The notes under the pieces were generated by a model. That model searched no databases and had not been told where the DNA came from. It was given only the letters and a program-made list of their open reading frames with translations. A DNA stretch of 64,000 nucleotides from JAAYXS01 sp043820985 (GTDB lineage Bacteria; Planctomycetota; Phycisphaerae; UBA1845; Fen-1342), in contig JBDRDH010000014.1 in NCBI GenBank assembly GCA_043820985.1, forward strand, positions 5,676 to 69,675. Direction: 5' to 3'. Shown piece by piece: positions 33,291-41,213 of the stretch. Each line of letters opens with the position of its first letter. Position 1 is the stretch's first letter. Both the position numbers and the translations under genes were made by a program.

Positions 33291-34526
33291 ATGGCTGATC
33301 GTCGGGTTGTCATTACCGGGCTGGGGGCAGTTACCCCTCTCGGTAGCTCGGTAGGCGTTTACTGGGATGGCTTGATCTCAGGGCGCTCCGGTATTGCGAC
33401 CGTACAACGCCACAATCTCGAAGGATACGATGTAACCTTCGGCGGCGAGTGTCTCGATTTTGACCCGATGGAATATATCGAGCACCGCGTCTCCAAGCGC
33501 ATGGACCGGGTCACCCAGTTGGCGATAGCGGCTTCCAAGATGGCTGTCGCCGAGGCAAAGCTGGATGGGCGCTATGAACCGACCCGCAGTGGCGTGATTC
33601 TCGGGACGGGTATTGGGGGATTGCGTGAGATCGAAGAGCAGTATCTGCGACTGCTTGAGAGGGGCCCGCGCAAAGTCTCGGCGTTCACGATTCCCAAGCT
33701 TATGGCCAATGCGGGCGCGGGTGCCATCTCGATCGAGTTTGGCTTCCTGGGTCTGAACGAATCCATCTCGACGGCTTGTGCGTCGGCCGGCAACGCCATG
33801 GGGGAGGGTTATCATGCCATTCGCCGCGGTCAGCTTGATGTCGTCATCACGGGCGGCTCCGAGGCGGCCGTGACGCCCTTGGGGATTGCGGCATTCGCGG
33901 CCATGAAAGCTCTCAGCACGCGCAACGATGATCCGGCGCATGCGTCGCGACCCTTTGATAAGGATCGCGATGGCTTTGTTTTGAGCGAAGGTGCTGGCAT
34001 TCTCGTGCTCGAGGACTACGAACATGCCCGCGCGCGCGGCGCGCCGATTATCTGCGAGATGATCGGATTCGGCGCCACGGCTGACGCTGGCGACATGGTT
34101 CAGCCGGATCCGAGTGGTGCCGGCGCGGCGCGCGCCATGACCACCGCCCTGGCGGCCGCCCGCCTCAATCCCGAAGACATCGACTATGTCAATGCACACG
34201 GCACCGCCACGATACTGGGTGATGTGGCTGAAACGAGGGCCATCAAATCAGCTTTTGGACCGGCGGCCAGAAAGCTGGCGGTTAGCAGCACCAAGAGCGC
34301 CATCGGACACCTGCTGGGAGCCAGCGCCGGCGTGGAAGCCATCGCCTGTATCATGGCGATGTGCAGCAACACGATTCCACCTACCATTAATCTGGAATCT
34401 CCCGATCCCGAGTGCGACCTGGATTATGTCCCGCATACCGCCCGCGATGCCCAGGTCACAACCACCATGAACAACTCGTTCGGGTTTGGCGGTCATAACG
34501 CCTGCGTCATTTTCCGTAAGCTCTAG
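33291..34526 (+). CDS. fabF: 3-oxoacyl-ACP synthase II (FabF)
   Basis: Condenses malonyl-ACP with acyl-ACP in fatty acid elongation. The catalytic triad is visible: Cys in STACASAGNAMGEG, His in NAHGTATILGDVAE and His in KSAIGHLLGASAG. The 411 residues and the N-terminal VVITGLGAVTPLG are standard. It is paired with acpP, as in many bacteria; the rest of the fab genes are not in the window. Confidence 0.97.
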   Translation: MADRRVVITGLGAVTPLGSSVGVYWDGLISGRSGIATVQRHNLEGYDVTFGGECLDFDPMEYIEHRVSKRMDRVTQLAIAASKMAVAEAKLDGRYEPTRSGVILGTGIGGLREIEEQYLRLLERGPRKVSAFTIPKLMANAGAGAISIEFGFLGLNESISTACASAGNAMGEGYHAIRRGQLDVVITGGSEAAVTPLGIAAFAAMKALSTRNDDPAHASRPFDKDRDGFVLSEGAGILVLEDYEHARARGAPIICEMIGFGATADAGDMVQPDPSGAGAARAMTTALAAARLNPEDIDYVNAHGTATILGDVAETRAIKSAFGPAARKLAVSSTKSAIGHLLGASAGVEAIACIMAMCSNTIPPTINLESPDPECDLDYVPHTARDAQVTTTMNNSFGFGGHNACVIFRKL

Positions 34527-34586
34527 CCTATATCCTCGCACCACTTTCGGATTCACTCGTATAAGGGTGTGCCTGAGAGGAATTGA

Positions 34587-35513
34587 ATGCGCGGGAAAAC
34601 ACTTACGTCTGAAAATGACGCTCAGCGACCTCGTCGGCGAATAACCCGCCGCCGATTGCTGCTGGCGGGATTAGGCGGTCTCGGGCTCGGCGGACTGACT
34701 GCGGGTTATGCTCGCTACATTGAGCCTTTCTGGTCCAAGCTTGAACGCGTGACTATGAACCTGCCGAACCTGGGCCACGGCTGGCACGGGCGGCGGATCA
34801 TCCAGCTTTCCGATTTACACCTCGAACGTGGACTCTCGGGTCCATACCTCAATAAACAAATGGAACGCTGTACAAATCTGAAACCCGACCTGATCGTGCT
34901 TACCGGCGACTTCATCACACGGGGACGTTCGGACCTGTTCGCGGACCTCGTCAGGTTACTGGAACGTTTGAAAGCCCCTCGGGGGATCTATGCCGTGCTT
35001 GGCAACCATGATTATGGCATCTATTCACCCTTGCGACGTTTAACGGCTAGTCGCGGCGCGGCCGCGTTCGCCAGGCGGACGACTGACCGGCTGGCCGCCG
35101 CTGGAATTGAGGTGTTGAGCAACGAGCGGCGGGTGGTATCTATTGGCGAAGACCAATTACAACTGGTTGGACTGGCGGATCACTGGAGCGGTTTCTGTGA
35201 CATTCCGGCGGCGTTTGCCGAGGTTGAGCCCGATCAGCCATGCCTGGCACTGTGTCACAACCCTGATTTATTCCCGGTGCTGAAGGACTACCCTTGCGAC
35301 TGGGTGCTCAGCGGTCATACCCACGGTGGCCAGGTGCGGATACCATTTTTCGGCGCTCCCATCCTGCCAATCCGCAATCGTCAATATGATGCCGGTCTGT
35401 TTGATGAGGATGGAAAATGTCTTTACGTTAATCGTGGGCTGGGTTATCTGCGGCGCATCCGGTTCAATTGTCGCCCCGAGATTACCGAGTTCACCCTCGC
35501 GGCAAAGGCTTGA
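34587..35513 (+). CDS. Metallophosphoesterase, YkuE/YaeI-like
   Basis: Calcineurin-like phosphohydrolase with a hydrophobic, Tat-like N-terminus (twin arginine stretch RRRITRRRLLLAGLGGLGLG), so export or membrane anchoring is likely. Metal-binding motifs in order are QLSDLHLE, LTGDFITRG, LGNHDYG and SGHTHGGQVRIP. In this family (YkuE, YaeI) the substrate is a lipid or UDP-linked phosphoester. The 308-residue length fits. AGAGGA precedes the ATG. The next gene converges with an 8-nt gap. Confidence 0.85.
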   Translation: MRGKTLTSENDAQRPRRRITRRRLLLAGLGGLGLGGLTAGYARYIEPFWSKLERVTMNLPNLGHGWHGRRIIQLSDLHLERGLSGPYLNKQMERCTNLKPDLIVLTGDFITRGRSDLFADLVRLLERLKAPRGIYAVLGNHDYGIYSPLRRLTASRGAAAFARRTTDRLAAAGIEVLSNERRVVSIGEDQLQLVGLADHWSGFCDIPAAFAEVEPDQPCLALCHNPDLFPVLKDYPCDWVLSGHTHGGQVRIPFFGAPILPIRNRQYDAGLFDEDGKCLYVNRGLGYLRRIRFNCRPEITEFTLAAKA

Positions 35514-35521
35514 GAGTCAGG

Positions 35522-36799
35522 TTATGGTGGCAGCGCCTCATCGGCTTTGACGGTGCTTTTCACGTTCTTGTGCTGCCCGGGATGACTGCTCGCCAGCAAC
35601 AGGATTCCCAGGATCAGCAATGCCAGCCAATGCGCGCCGTATACTCGTGCAATCTCAAATATCCAGGCCACCATGGCTGCCAACCACACCAGCAAACCGA
35701 TACGCCCCAGGCGCCCCCGTCGATTATGCGCCTCGATCAGCATAAGGCGCAATAAGAGTACCAGGCCCGGCAGGGCCCAAACCAGATAGTATTGCCGGGA
35801 TAGCGGCGACAGGATCCACATTGCCAGCAGATATACCGCGAATTCGGTTCGGCGACCCACTTCATCCAGCGCCTGGGCCGGTCGCCGGGTGAACCATAGC
35901 AGGCCGATAGCCAGAAACGCCAATCCGCCGCGCGCCAACCATGTACTGGTTTGCTCGCTGACGTGCAGTGGCTGGTAGGGGGCCCGATAGGGGTGGTCGC
36001 TGGTCAGCAGGCGGGCGCAAATGGCGGTCAGGGACTGGTTGCGCCGGTCGATGAAATGCTCGGGTAAACCACTGTCCGTCATGCCCTGTGTGGGAGCCCC
36101 GCGCACGTTATGTTCCCACCACTCACTGTGATATTGCGCGGTTTGCCGCGGGCCGAATGCGATTAAAGTGGGTAGGAAAACGATCAACAGCATCCAAATG
36201 ACGCAACCGGCCAGTGCACGCCATTCCCGTTTGACCAGCAACCAGACAATAAAGATGGCTGGTAGGAGTTTGATAACCGTAGCCAGGCCGATCAACGCGC
36301 CGGCGGTAAGCCGCCGGTTGCGTTCCAGTGCTGATAGTGCGGCCAGCAACAGCGCCAATATCAGGTAACTAAGCTGGTTAAACTTGCTGGCCTCGTAAAG
36401 TGCCGGAGCGGCAATCAGACATGACAAGGCCAGCGGGCCGGCTATCGCATGCATGTTCTGCCGGGCACGAAGCCAGCGGACCAGCACCATGAGAACATAT
36501 GCCAGACACACGAGTTGACCGCCGGTCCATAAAACGGCGGCGGTAGTATGGCCCGCGCAAGTCAGTGGAGCCAGCAAGAGAGACACGACCGGCGGATAGA
36601 AAGGCAATTGTCGCTCAGCCGGTGGAGGTAACTCGCCATGTTCCCAGGTGTATTGTGCATCGTGGTAGAAATGCTCGAAGTCGAAACGTCCGGTATAGGA
36701 CCGCACGAATGAGACGGTCCCCAGTGCCGCCAGCAATACCAGCCAGCCGATCCAGTGAGTATCATTTCGGAGTAATCTGATCATGTGGCCGAGGCTCAC
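35522..36799 (-). CDS. GT87-like (DUF2029) membrane mannosyltransferase, copy 1
   Basis: Polyprenyl-phosphate-sugar-dependent glycosyltransferase with about ten membrane helices (420-425 residues). The first loop motif DFEHFYHDAQYTWEHGEL and the following FYPPVVSLLLAPL are typical of the family. The start may be GTG 36799 or ATG 36784; neither has a clear Shine-Dalgarno. It lies 38 nt downstream of a second copy of the same family and is probably co-transcribed. The acceptor is unknown. Confidence 0.75.
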   Translation of the reverse strand: MSLGHMIRLLRNDTHWIGWLVLLAALGTVSFVRSYTGRFDFEHFYHDAQYTWEHGELPPPAERQLPFYPPVVSLLLAPLTCAGHTTAAVLWTGGQLVCLAYVLMVLVRWLRARQNMHAIAGPLALSCLIAAPALYEASKFNQLSYLILALLLAALSALERNRRLTAGALIGLATVIKLLPAIFIVWLLVKREWRALAGCVIWMLLIVFLPTLIAFGPRQTAQYHSEWWEHNVRGAPTQGMTDSGLPEHFIDRRNQSLTAICARLLTSDHPYRAPYQPLHVSEQTSTWLARGGLAFLAIGLLWFTRRPAQALDEVGRRTEFAVYLLAMWILSPLSRQYYLVWALPGLVLLLRLMLIEAHNRRGRLGRIGLLVWLAAMVAWIFEIARVYGAHWLALLILGILLLASSHPGQHKNVKSTVKADEALPP

Positions 36800-36837
36800 T
36801 TGGTGGTTTGCATAACTGGGCAGTCCGTTGATTGTTT

Positions 36838-38214
36838 CTATTGATTGATACAGTCATTGGGGATAGCGCGCGCATCGCGCTTGAGCTGCACCAGCATCAG
36901 TGCTATCGGCAGCGCCATGCCAAGCACCGACCAGAGCAGGATTCCAGCGGCCTGTGGCAGCGTCCAGCGCAACGCACACTGCACAACGATCATGCCCAGC
37001 AGGCAAGCCAGAGCCAGCCACGACCAGCGCCGCCGCCAGCCAACATGGTGGAGAACACCAGCCAGGATCGCCAGCGCCGGGTAGGCCCAGATGAGATGAT
37101 ACCCACGCATAACCGGCATGAACCAGAGCATGGCCAGCAGGAACAAGCCCCATTCGAGACGCAGTTGCCAGGGTGACAGTTTCCTGGCGGGATGTCGCGC
37201 CAGCCAGATCAGACCGATCAGGCTCAGCACCTGGATCGTCAACACAAGCCACACAATTGTCTCCCGGGACCAGGATAGAACATTCATGGTCTGGTATTCA
37301 TCCGGGGCTTCCAGCCGCGGATCATTATCAAAATGAAGTGCGTAATTGGTGGGATGGAGCCAGCGACTGGCAACCGCCCCCAGGCCCTGGTTGCGCCAGT
37401 CCATTTCGGTCTGGGCCATGATCAGTCCGCGCTGTGAGCCGTGGATGGTGGCATTGTGCAGCCAGGAGCGATAGCAATCCGTGGCATACTCCTGGCCGTA
37501 AATCGCGAAAGTTGCCAATGGCCCGGCCACCAATATTGTGACCACCGCGGCTGTGACCGTCCGCAGTTGACGCTTTAACAGAAACCACACCACCAGCAAC
37601 AGCGGCGTGACCTTGAGCAATACCGCCAGGCCAAGCCAGAAGCCGGCGGTGTAGTGCTTTCCCCGCTGCCAGCAGACGAAAGCCGCTGTCAGAAGCAATA
37701 AGGTGAAGTTGTTGATCTGGTTGAGCCGGTATTCCCAGTACCAGAAAACCGCCAGCAGGATAAAGGGCACCAATTGGGTAACCGGCCAGTCGCGGCGCGG
37801 TAGTCCGACCAAATAGGATCCCACCAGGCGCATGGTTGCCAATGTTGCCAGCAGGTTCAGTCCCAACCACAGCAGGCCGGCGACCTTGGGCGGTGCCCAC
37901 GCCAGTAAGGTCAGAATGCGTGATACAAACGGCAGATACCATTCGATCCCGCCCCGAGGTGTAATACGTCCATCCGGATCCACGTCATAGCCGGGATCCA
38001 ATCCGCCATGCTGCAAAAGTGCCGCGCCACCCTTATAAAAATACTCGAAGTCAGGCGCGAAGCGATCGACACAGTATTTTGCTGTCCGGGCGAAGCTGAA
38101 GAGGGTTGCCAGCAATACCAGTAGACAAAGCACACGCATGTAGCCGGGCGCTGCACGGGGAGGCCGCGGTGCCGAGGGTTCGGTCAGGACGGATATGTCG
38201 TCTGAGGGAATCAT
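36838..38214 (-). CDS. GT87-like (DUF2029) membrane mannosyltransferase, copy 2
   Basis: 458-residue membrane protein with the same plan as its neighbour: a first periplasmic loop with DFEYFYKGGAALLQHGG, then EWYLPFVSRILTLLAW, and about ten hydrophobic helices. It is a diverged tandem paralogue rather than a recent duplicate. The ATG lacks a Shine-Dalgarno, but a good promoter ends 9 nt before it. The gene begins 45 nt after aroB in the same direction. Envelope glycan or lipoglycan synthesis is inferred. Confidence 0.75.
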   Translation of the reverse strand: MIPSDDISVLTEPSAPRPPRAAPGYMRVLCLLVLLATLFSFARTAKYCVDRFAPDFEYFYKGGAALLQHGGLDPGYDVDPDGRITPRGGIEWYLPFVSRILTLLAWAPPKVAGLLWLGLNLLATLATMRLVGSYLVGLPRRDWPVTQLVPFILLAVFWYWEYRLNQINNFTLLLLTAAFVCWQRGKHYTAGFWLGLAVLLKVTPLLLVVWFLLKRQLRTVTAAVVTILVAGPLATFAIYGQEYATDCYRSWLHNATIHGSQRGLIMAQTEMDWRNQGLGAVASRWLHPTNYALHFDNDPRLEAPDEYQTMNVLSWSRETIVWLVLTIQVLSLIGLIWLARHPARKLSPWQLRLEWGLFLLAMLWFMPVMRGYHLIWAYPALAILAGVLHHVGWRRRWSWLALACLLGMIVVQCALRWTLPQAAGILLWSVLGMALPIALMLVQLKRDARAIPNDCINQ

Positions 38215-38223
38215 CTCGCCGCG

Positions 38224-38252
38224 ATTCTAAGCCTGCTACCCGATGGCAACAA
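38224..38252 (-). promoter_or_regulatory. Promoter giving a likely leaderless GT87 mRNA
   Basis: Minus strand: TTGTTG (38252-38247), a 17-bp spacer, TAGAAT (38229-38224, 5/6 match), then 9 nt to the ATG at 38214. The predicted start of transcription is within about two bases of the ATG. The -35 hexamer is identical to that of the aldolase promoter. Confidence 0.5.
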
Positions 38253-38259
38253 CGCGGCA

Positions 38260-39327
38260 CTATGGTTGCAGTGTGGTACAGGCGGCCGCGATTTCAGCAT
38301 CGGTGACATCGGCCGCGCGGGCGGTCTGCCCCAGGTCGGTGGCGAAGACGAAATTCACCGCGCCGCCGGCGGCCTTTTTATCCATGTGGCAAGCGGCGAC
38401 CAGGACTGAAGTGTCGATCCGGGCCGGCAGGCAAAGTGGTAATCCCAGATTTTTGATCAGATCCGTAATGCGGTCGGCCGTATGGCGTTTTAACAGACCG
38501 CGCGCGCAGGCTATGTCGTTTACAGCGCGCATGCCGAGCGCCACGCATTCACCATGTCTCAGTTCGTAATTACAGCAGTGCTCGATGGCGTGTCCGATAG
38601 TGTGGCCATAGTTCAAGATGGCGCGTAGGCCTTTCTCACGCTCATCCTGACTGACAATTGTGGCTTTGATCCTGCAGTTGCGGGCAATCAGTTCGGCCAA
38701 TACATCGGGTTGGCGCGCCTGGATGTCATCAATGTGGGCTTCATGCCACTCAAAGAACTCCGCGTCTCGAATCACCGCGTGTTTGATGCTCTCGCCCAGG
38801 CCGGCGAGATAATCCCGCCGTGGCAGGCTGGCCAGAAAATCGAGGTCAACGACCACCGCCATCGGCTGGTGAAATACGCCAATCAGGTTCTTGCCGGCAC
38901 GCTGGTTGACCGCGGTCTTGCCGCCGACTGAGGCATCCACGGCGGCTTCGAGAGTAGTGGGTACCTGCACGAAATCGATCCCGCGGAGCCAGGTGGCGGC
39001 TACAAAGCCCCCCAAGTCACCAACCACGCCTCCGCCGAGGGTTATGATCAGATCATGGCGTTCAATGTGGGCTTTTGCCAGCTCGTCGTATAGTTCGCCC
39101 GCCACCCGGAGTGATTTACTCTCTTCGCCCGGTTTCACCTTCAGAACTAGTGGGGTCGGCGGCAATTCGGACAACAGAGTCCTCAAATGCAGGTCGGCCA
39201 CCTGCGTATCGGTAATGACAACTATCCGTCTCTTGCTAAGCGGTGAATTCGAGAACTGTCGTCGTGCCCCACGTCCGATATATATCTGATAAGAACGTGG
39301 CCCGAGTTCAACCTGTACTAATTCCAT
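38260..39327 (-). CDS. aroB: 3-dehydroquinate synthase
   Basis: Second step of the shikimate pathway, NAD- and metal-dependent. Motifs are GGGVVGDLGGFVAATWLRG, PTTLEAAVDASVGGKTAVN and the metal-binding His in ILNYGHTIGHAIEH. The 355 residues are standard. AGGA lies 11 bases before the ATG. folC is divergent from it. Confidence 0.96.
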   Translation of the reverse strand: MELVQVELGPRSYQIYIGRGARRQFSNSPLSKRRIVVITDTQVADLHLRTLLSELPPTPLVLKVKPGEESKSLRVAGELYDELAKAHIERHDLIITLGGGVVGDLGGFVAATWLRGIDFVQVPTTLEAAVDASVGGKTAVNQRAGKNLIGVFHQPMAVVVDLDFLASLPRRDYLAGLGESIKHAVIRDAEFFEWHEAHIDDIQARQPDVLAELIARNCRIKATIVSQDEREKGLRAILNYGHTIGHAIEHCCNYELRHGECVALGMRAVNDIACARGLLKRHTADRITDLIKNLGLPLCLPARIDTSVLVAACHMDKKAAGGAVNFVFATDLGQTARAADVTDAEIAAACTTLQP

Positions 39328-39522
39328 GTGTCCATATTCCTGTCGTGAATAGCACCTGAGGTCCCATTGTACCGTATAAAGCTCCAGGTGGTCAGCGCCG
39401 TGAGTTCGCCGACCCGTGGCCGTTGCGAGCCAGGCTTGTCGATAGCTGTATATTGAGCGTAACTATCTTACATCAATATATTTAAGTTAAGCGGGTCTGT
39501 GTGTCGGCAGGCCGGTGGCATA

Positions 39523-39551
39523 TTGACGAAATCGCCAAATCATGCTAACAT
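39523..39551 (+). promoter_or_regulatory. Promoter giving a likely leaderless folC mRNA
   Basis: TTGACG, 17 bases, TAACAT gives 5/6 matches at both hexamers. Seven bases (GAGACCT) follow before the ATG at 39559, the same spacing as at the aldolase gene. No Shine-Dalgarno is present. Confidence 0.6.
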
Positions 39552-39558
39552 GAGACCT

Positions 39559-40998
39559 ATGGGACGAATGGTTGCGAAAAGTACACGTTCTCGCCGAAAG
39601 GCTAAGGATCAGTCTGGGGTACGGACCAAGACAGATCGTGGCAAGAGGCGCTCTACCGCCATACGCACCTATCGGGCGGCGCTGGACTTTATCAACGCGC
39701 GCACCAACTACGAGAAAATGGTGCGGGTGGGTTATAACCACACTAACTTCAATCTTTCCAGGATGTTACGCATTTTGGAGCCCTTGGGGAATCCGCACAA
39801 GGAGTTCAAGACAGTCCACGTCGCGGGGACGAAGGGCAAGGGTTCGACTTGCCACATGCTGGCAGCGATGTTGCGTCACGCAGGTTATCGGACTGGCTTG
39901 TACACTTCGCCCCATTTCATCGATTTGCGCGAACGCATCGTCTTCAACGACGAGATGATCTCCGAACGCGAATTCACCAAGCTCATCGCTCGCATAGCCC
40001 CGCTGATCAGTAAGCTGGATGGAGAAAATCCGACCTTCTTCGATCTCATGACCGTTGCCGCTTTCCTTCACTTTGTGAATAACAAGGTGGACATCGCAGT
40101 TATCGAAACCGGGCTCGGGGGTCGTCTGGATTCCACTAACGTCATCAAGCCGGAAGTCTGTGCGATCACCAACATCAGTTATGACCACATGGCCCAGCTT
40201 GGTAATACACTGGAAAAGATTGCCGAAGAGAAGGCCGGTATCTTCAAAACCAGCATCCCGATCATCTGTGCCCCGCAGCCGCCGAACGTCAAACGTGTGT
40301 TGAAACGCGTGGCCCAGTCTAACAAAGCTCCGATCCGTTTCGTGGGCGATGATATCGAGTTCAGTTGCCGCTTCGAGTCGTCCCGGCCGACCGGTCCTCA
40401 CATTCGTGTGTGCATGACCACGCCGAATAGCCGCTTTGACCACGTGCGGGTGCCATTGCTGGGCGAGCACCAGGCCTGCAACTGTGGCGTGGCGCTGGGT
40501 GTCATTGATGCACTACGACAACGTGGCTTCGAGATTGCGGGACAGGACGCCATTGACGGCTTAGCGCGTGTCCGGATTCAAGGACGACTCGAGCAAATCC
40601 GCGAATTACCGAAAACGGTCGTGGATGCCGCCCACAACGCCGCCAGCATTGCGGCGTTGATGCGGGGTATCGGCCAGAATATCAGCTACGACTCAATGGT
40701 AGTAATTTTCGGCTGTTCACTGGACAAGGATATTGACGGGATGCTGTCGCAGATCCAACTTGGGGCGGACAAGGTGATCTTTACCAACACCGGCACGCCG
40801 CGTTCGGTCGAGCCGGCGGAACTGCACGCGCGTTTCCAGGAGAAGTCGCACAAGATGGCTCAGATGGTCGAGACGCTCGAGGAAGCCTATCGCACCGCGC
40901 GCAGTTGTGTCACCCGCGAGGACCTGATCTGCATTACTGGCTCAGTGCATCTGGTTGGTCTGGCCAAACGGCTGATGGCCGCCGGCAAGCTGGATTGA
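39559..40998 (+). CDS. folC: Bifunctional folylpolyglutamate/dihydrofolate synthase
   Basis: Adds glutamate to folates. Mur-ligase fold with the ATP loop GTKGKGSTCHML, then TGLYTSPHFIDLRERI and VIETGLGGRLDSTN. The C-terminal ligase domain includes VVDAAHNAASIAAL. ATG 39559 is preferred for promoter placement, giving 479 residues; the basic first 45 residues are longer than usual. Other in-frame starts are an upstream codon at 39499 and the ATGs at 39550 and 39568. Confidence 0.9.
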   Translation: MGRMVAKSTRSRRKAKDQSGVRTKTDRGKRRSTAIRTYRAALDFINARTNYEKMVRVGYNHTNFNLSRMLRILEPLGNPHKEFKTVHVAGTKGKGSTCHMLAAMLRHAGYRTGLYTSPHFIDLRERIVFNDEMISEREFTKLIARIAPLISKLDGENPTFFDLMTVAAFLHFVNNKVDIAVIETGLGGRLDSTNVIKPEVCAITNISYDHMAQLGNTLEKIAEEKAGIFKTSIPIICAPQPPNVKRVLKRVAQSNKAPIRFVGDDIEFSCRFESSRPTGPHIRVCMTTPNSRFDHVRVPLLGEHQACNCGVALGVIDALRQRGFEIAGQDAIDGLARVRIQGRLEQIRELPKTVVDAAHNAASIAALMRGIGQNISYDSMVVIFGCSLDKDIDGMLSQIQLGADKVIFTNTGTPRSVEPAELHARFQEKSHKMAQMVETLEEAYRTARSCVTREDLICITGSVHLVGLAKRLMAAGKLD

Positions 40999-41213
40999 CA
41001 ACCCACACGCCAGGATCCCTTTTGTATAACCTCATATAGTGCTGCCATGGGGTAGTCACGCACGAGTGTGGCGTGGTTAGGTGCCTGATGGGGACCCGCG
41101 TATAATCTTCAAAAACAGTGACAGATCTGTTAGACTGTGATTAAACAGGGTCGTTTACATTCCGGGCTTGGCATATTCCGTGGCTCTCGGATCGGACTTG
41201 CCAGGAGCGTGCC
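40999..41213. other. Intergenic region upstream of the CoA-transferase fusion gene
   Basis: 215 nt without a gene. It contains a 10-bp palindrome ACAGATCTGT at 41121-41130 and AT-richer stretches that may include a promoter (TTCAAA, 17 bases, TAGACT), but neither is strong. AGGAG precedes the GTG start that follows. Confidence 0.4.

Noticed and set aside
41121..41130. 10-bp palindrome ACAGATCTGT as an operator
   Set aside because: Single copy, short, and not positioned over a convincing promoter; mentioned only in the intergenic entry.
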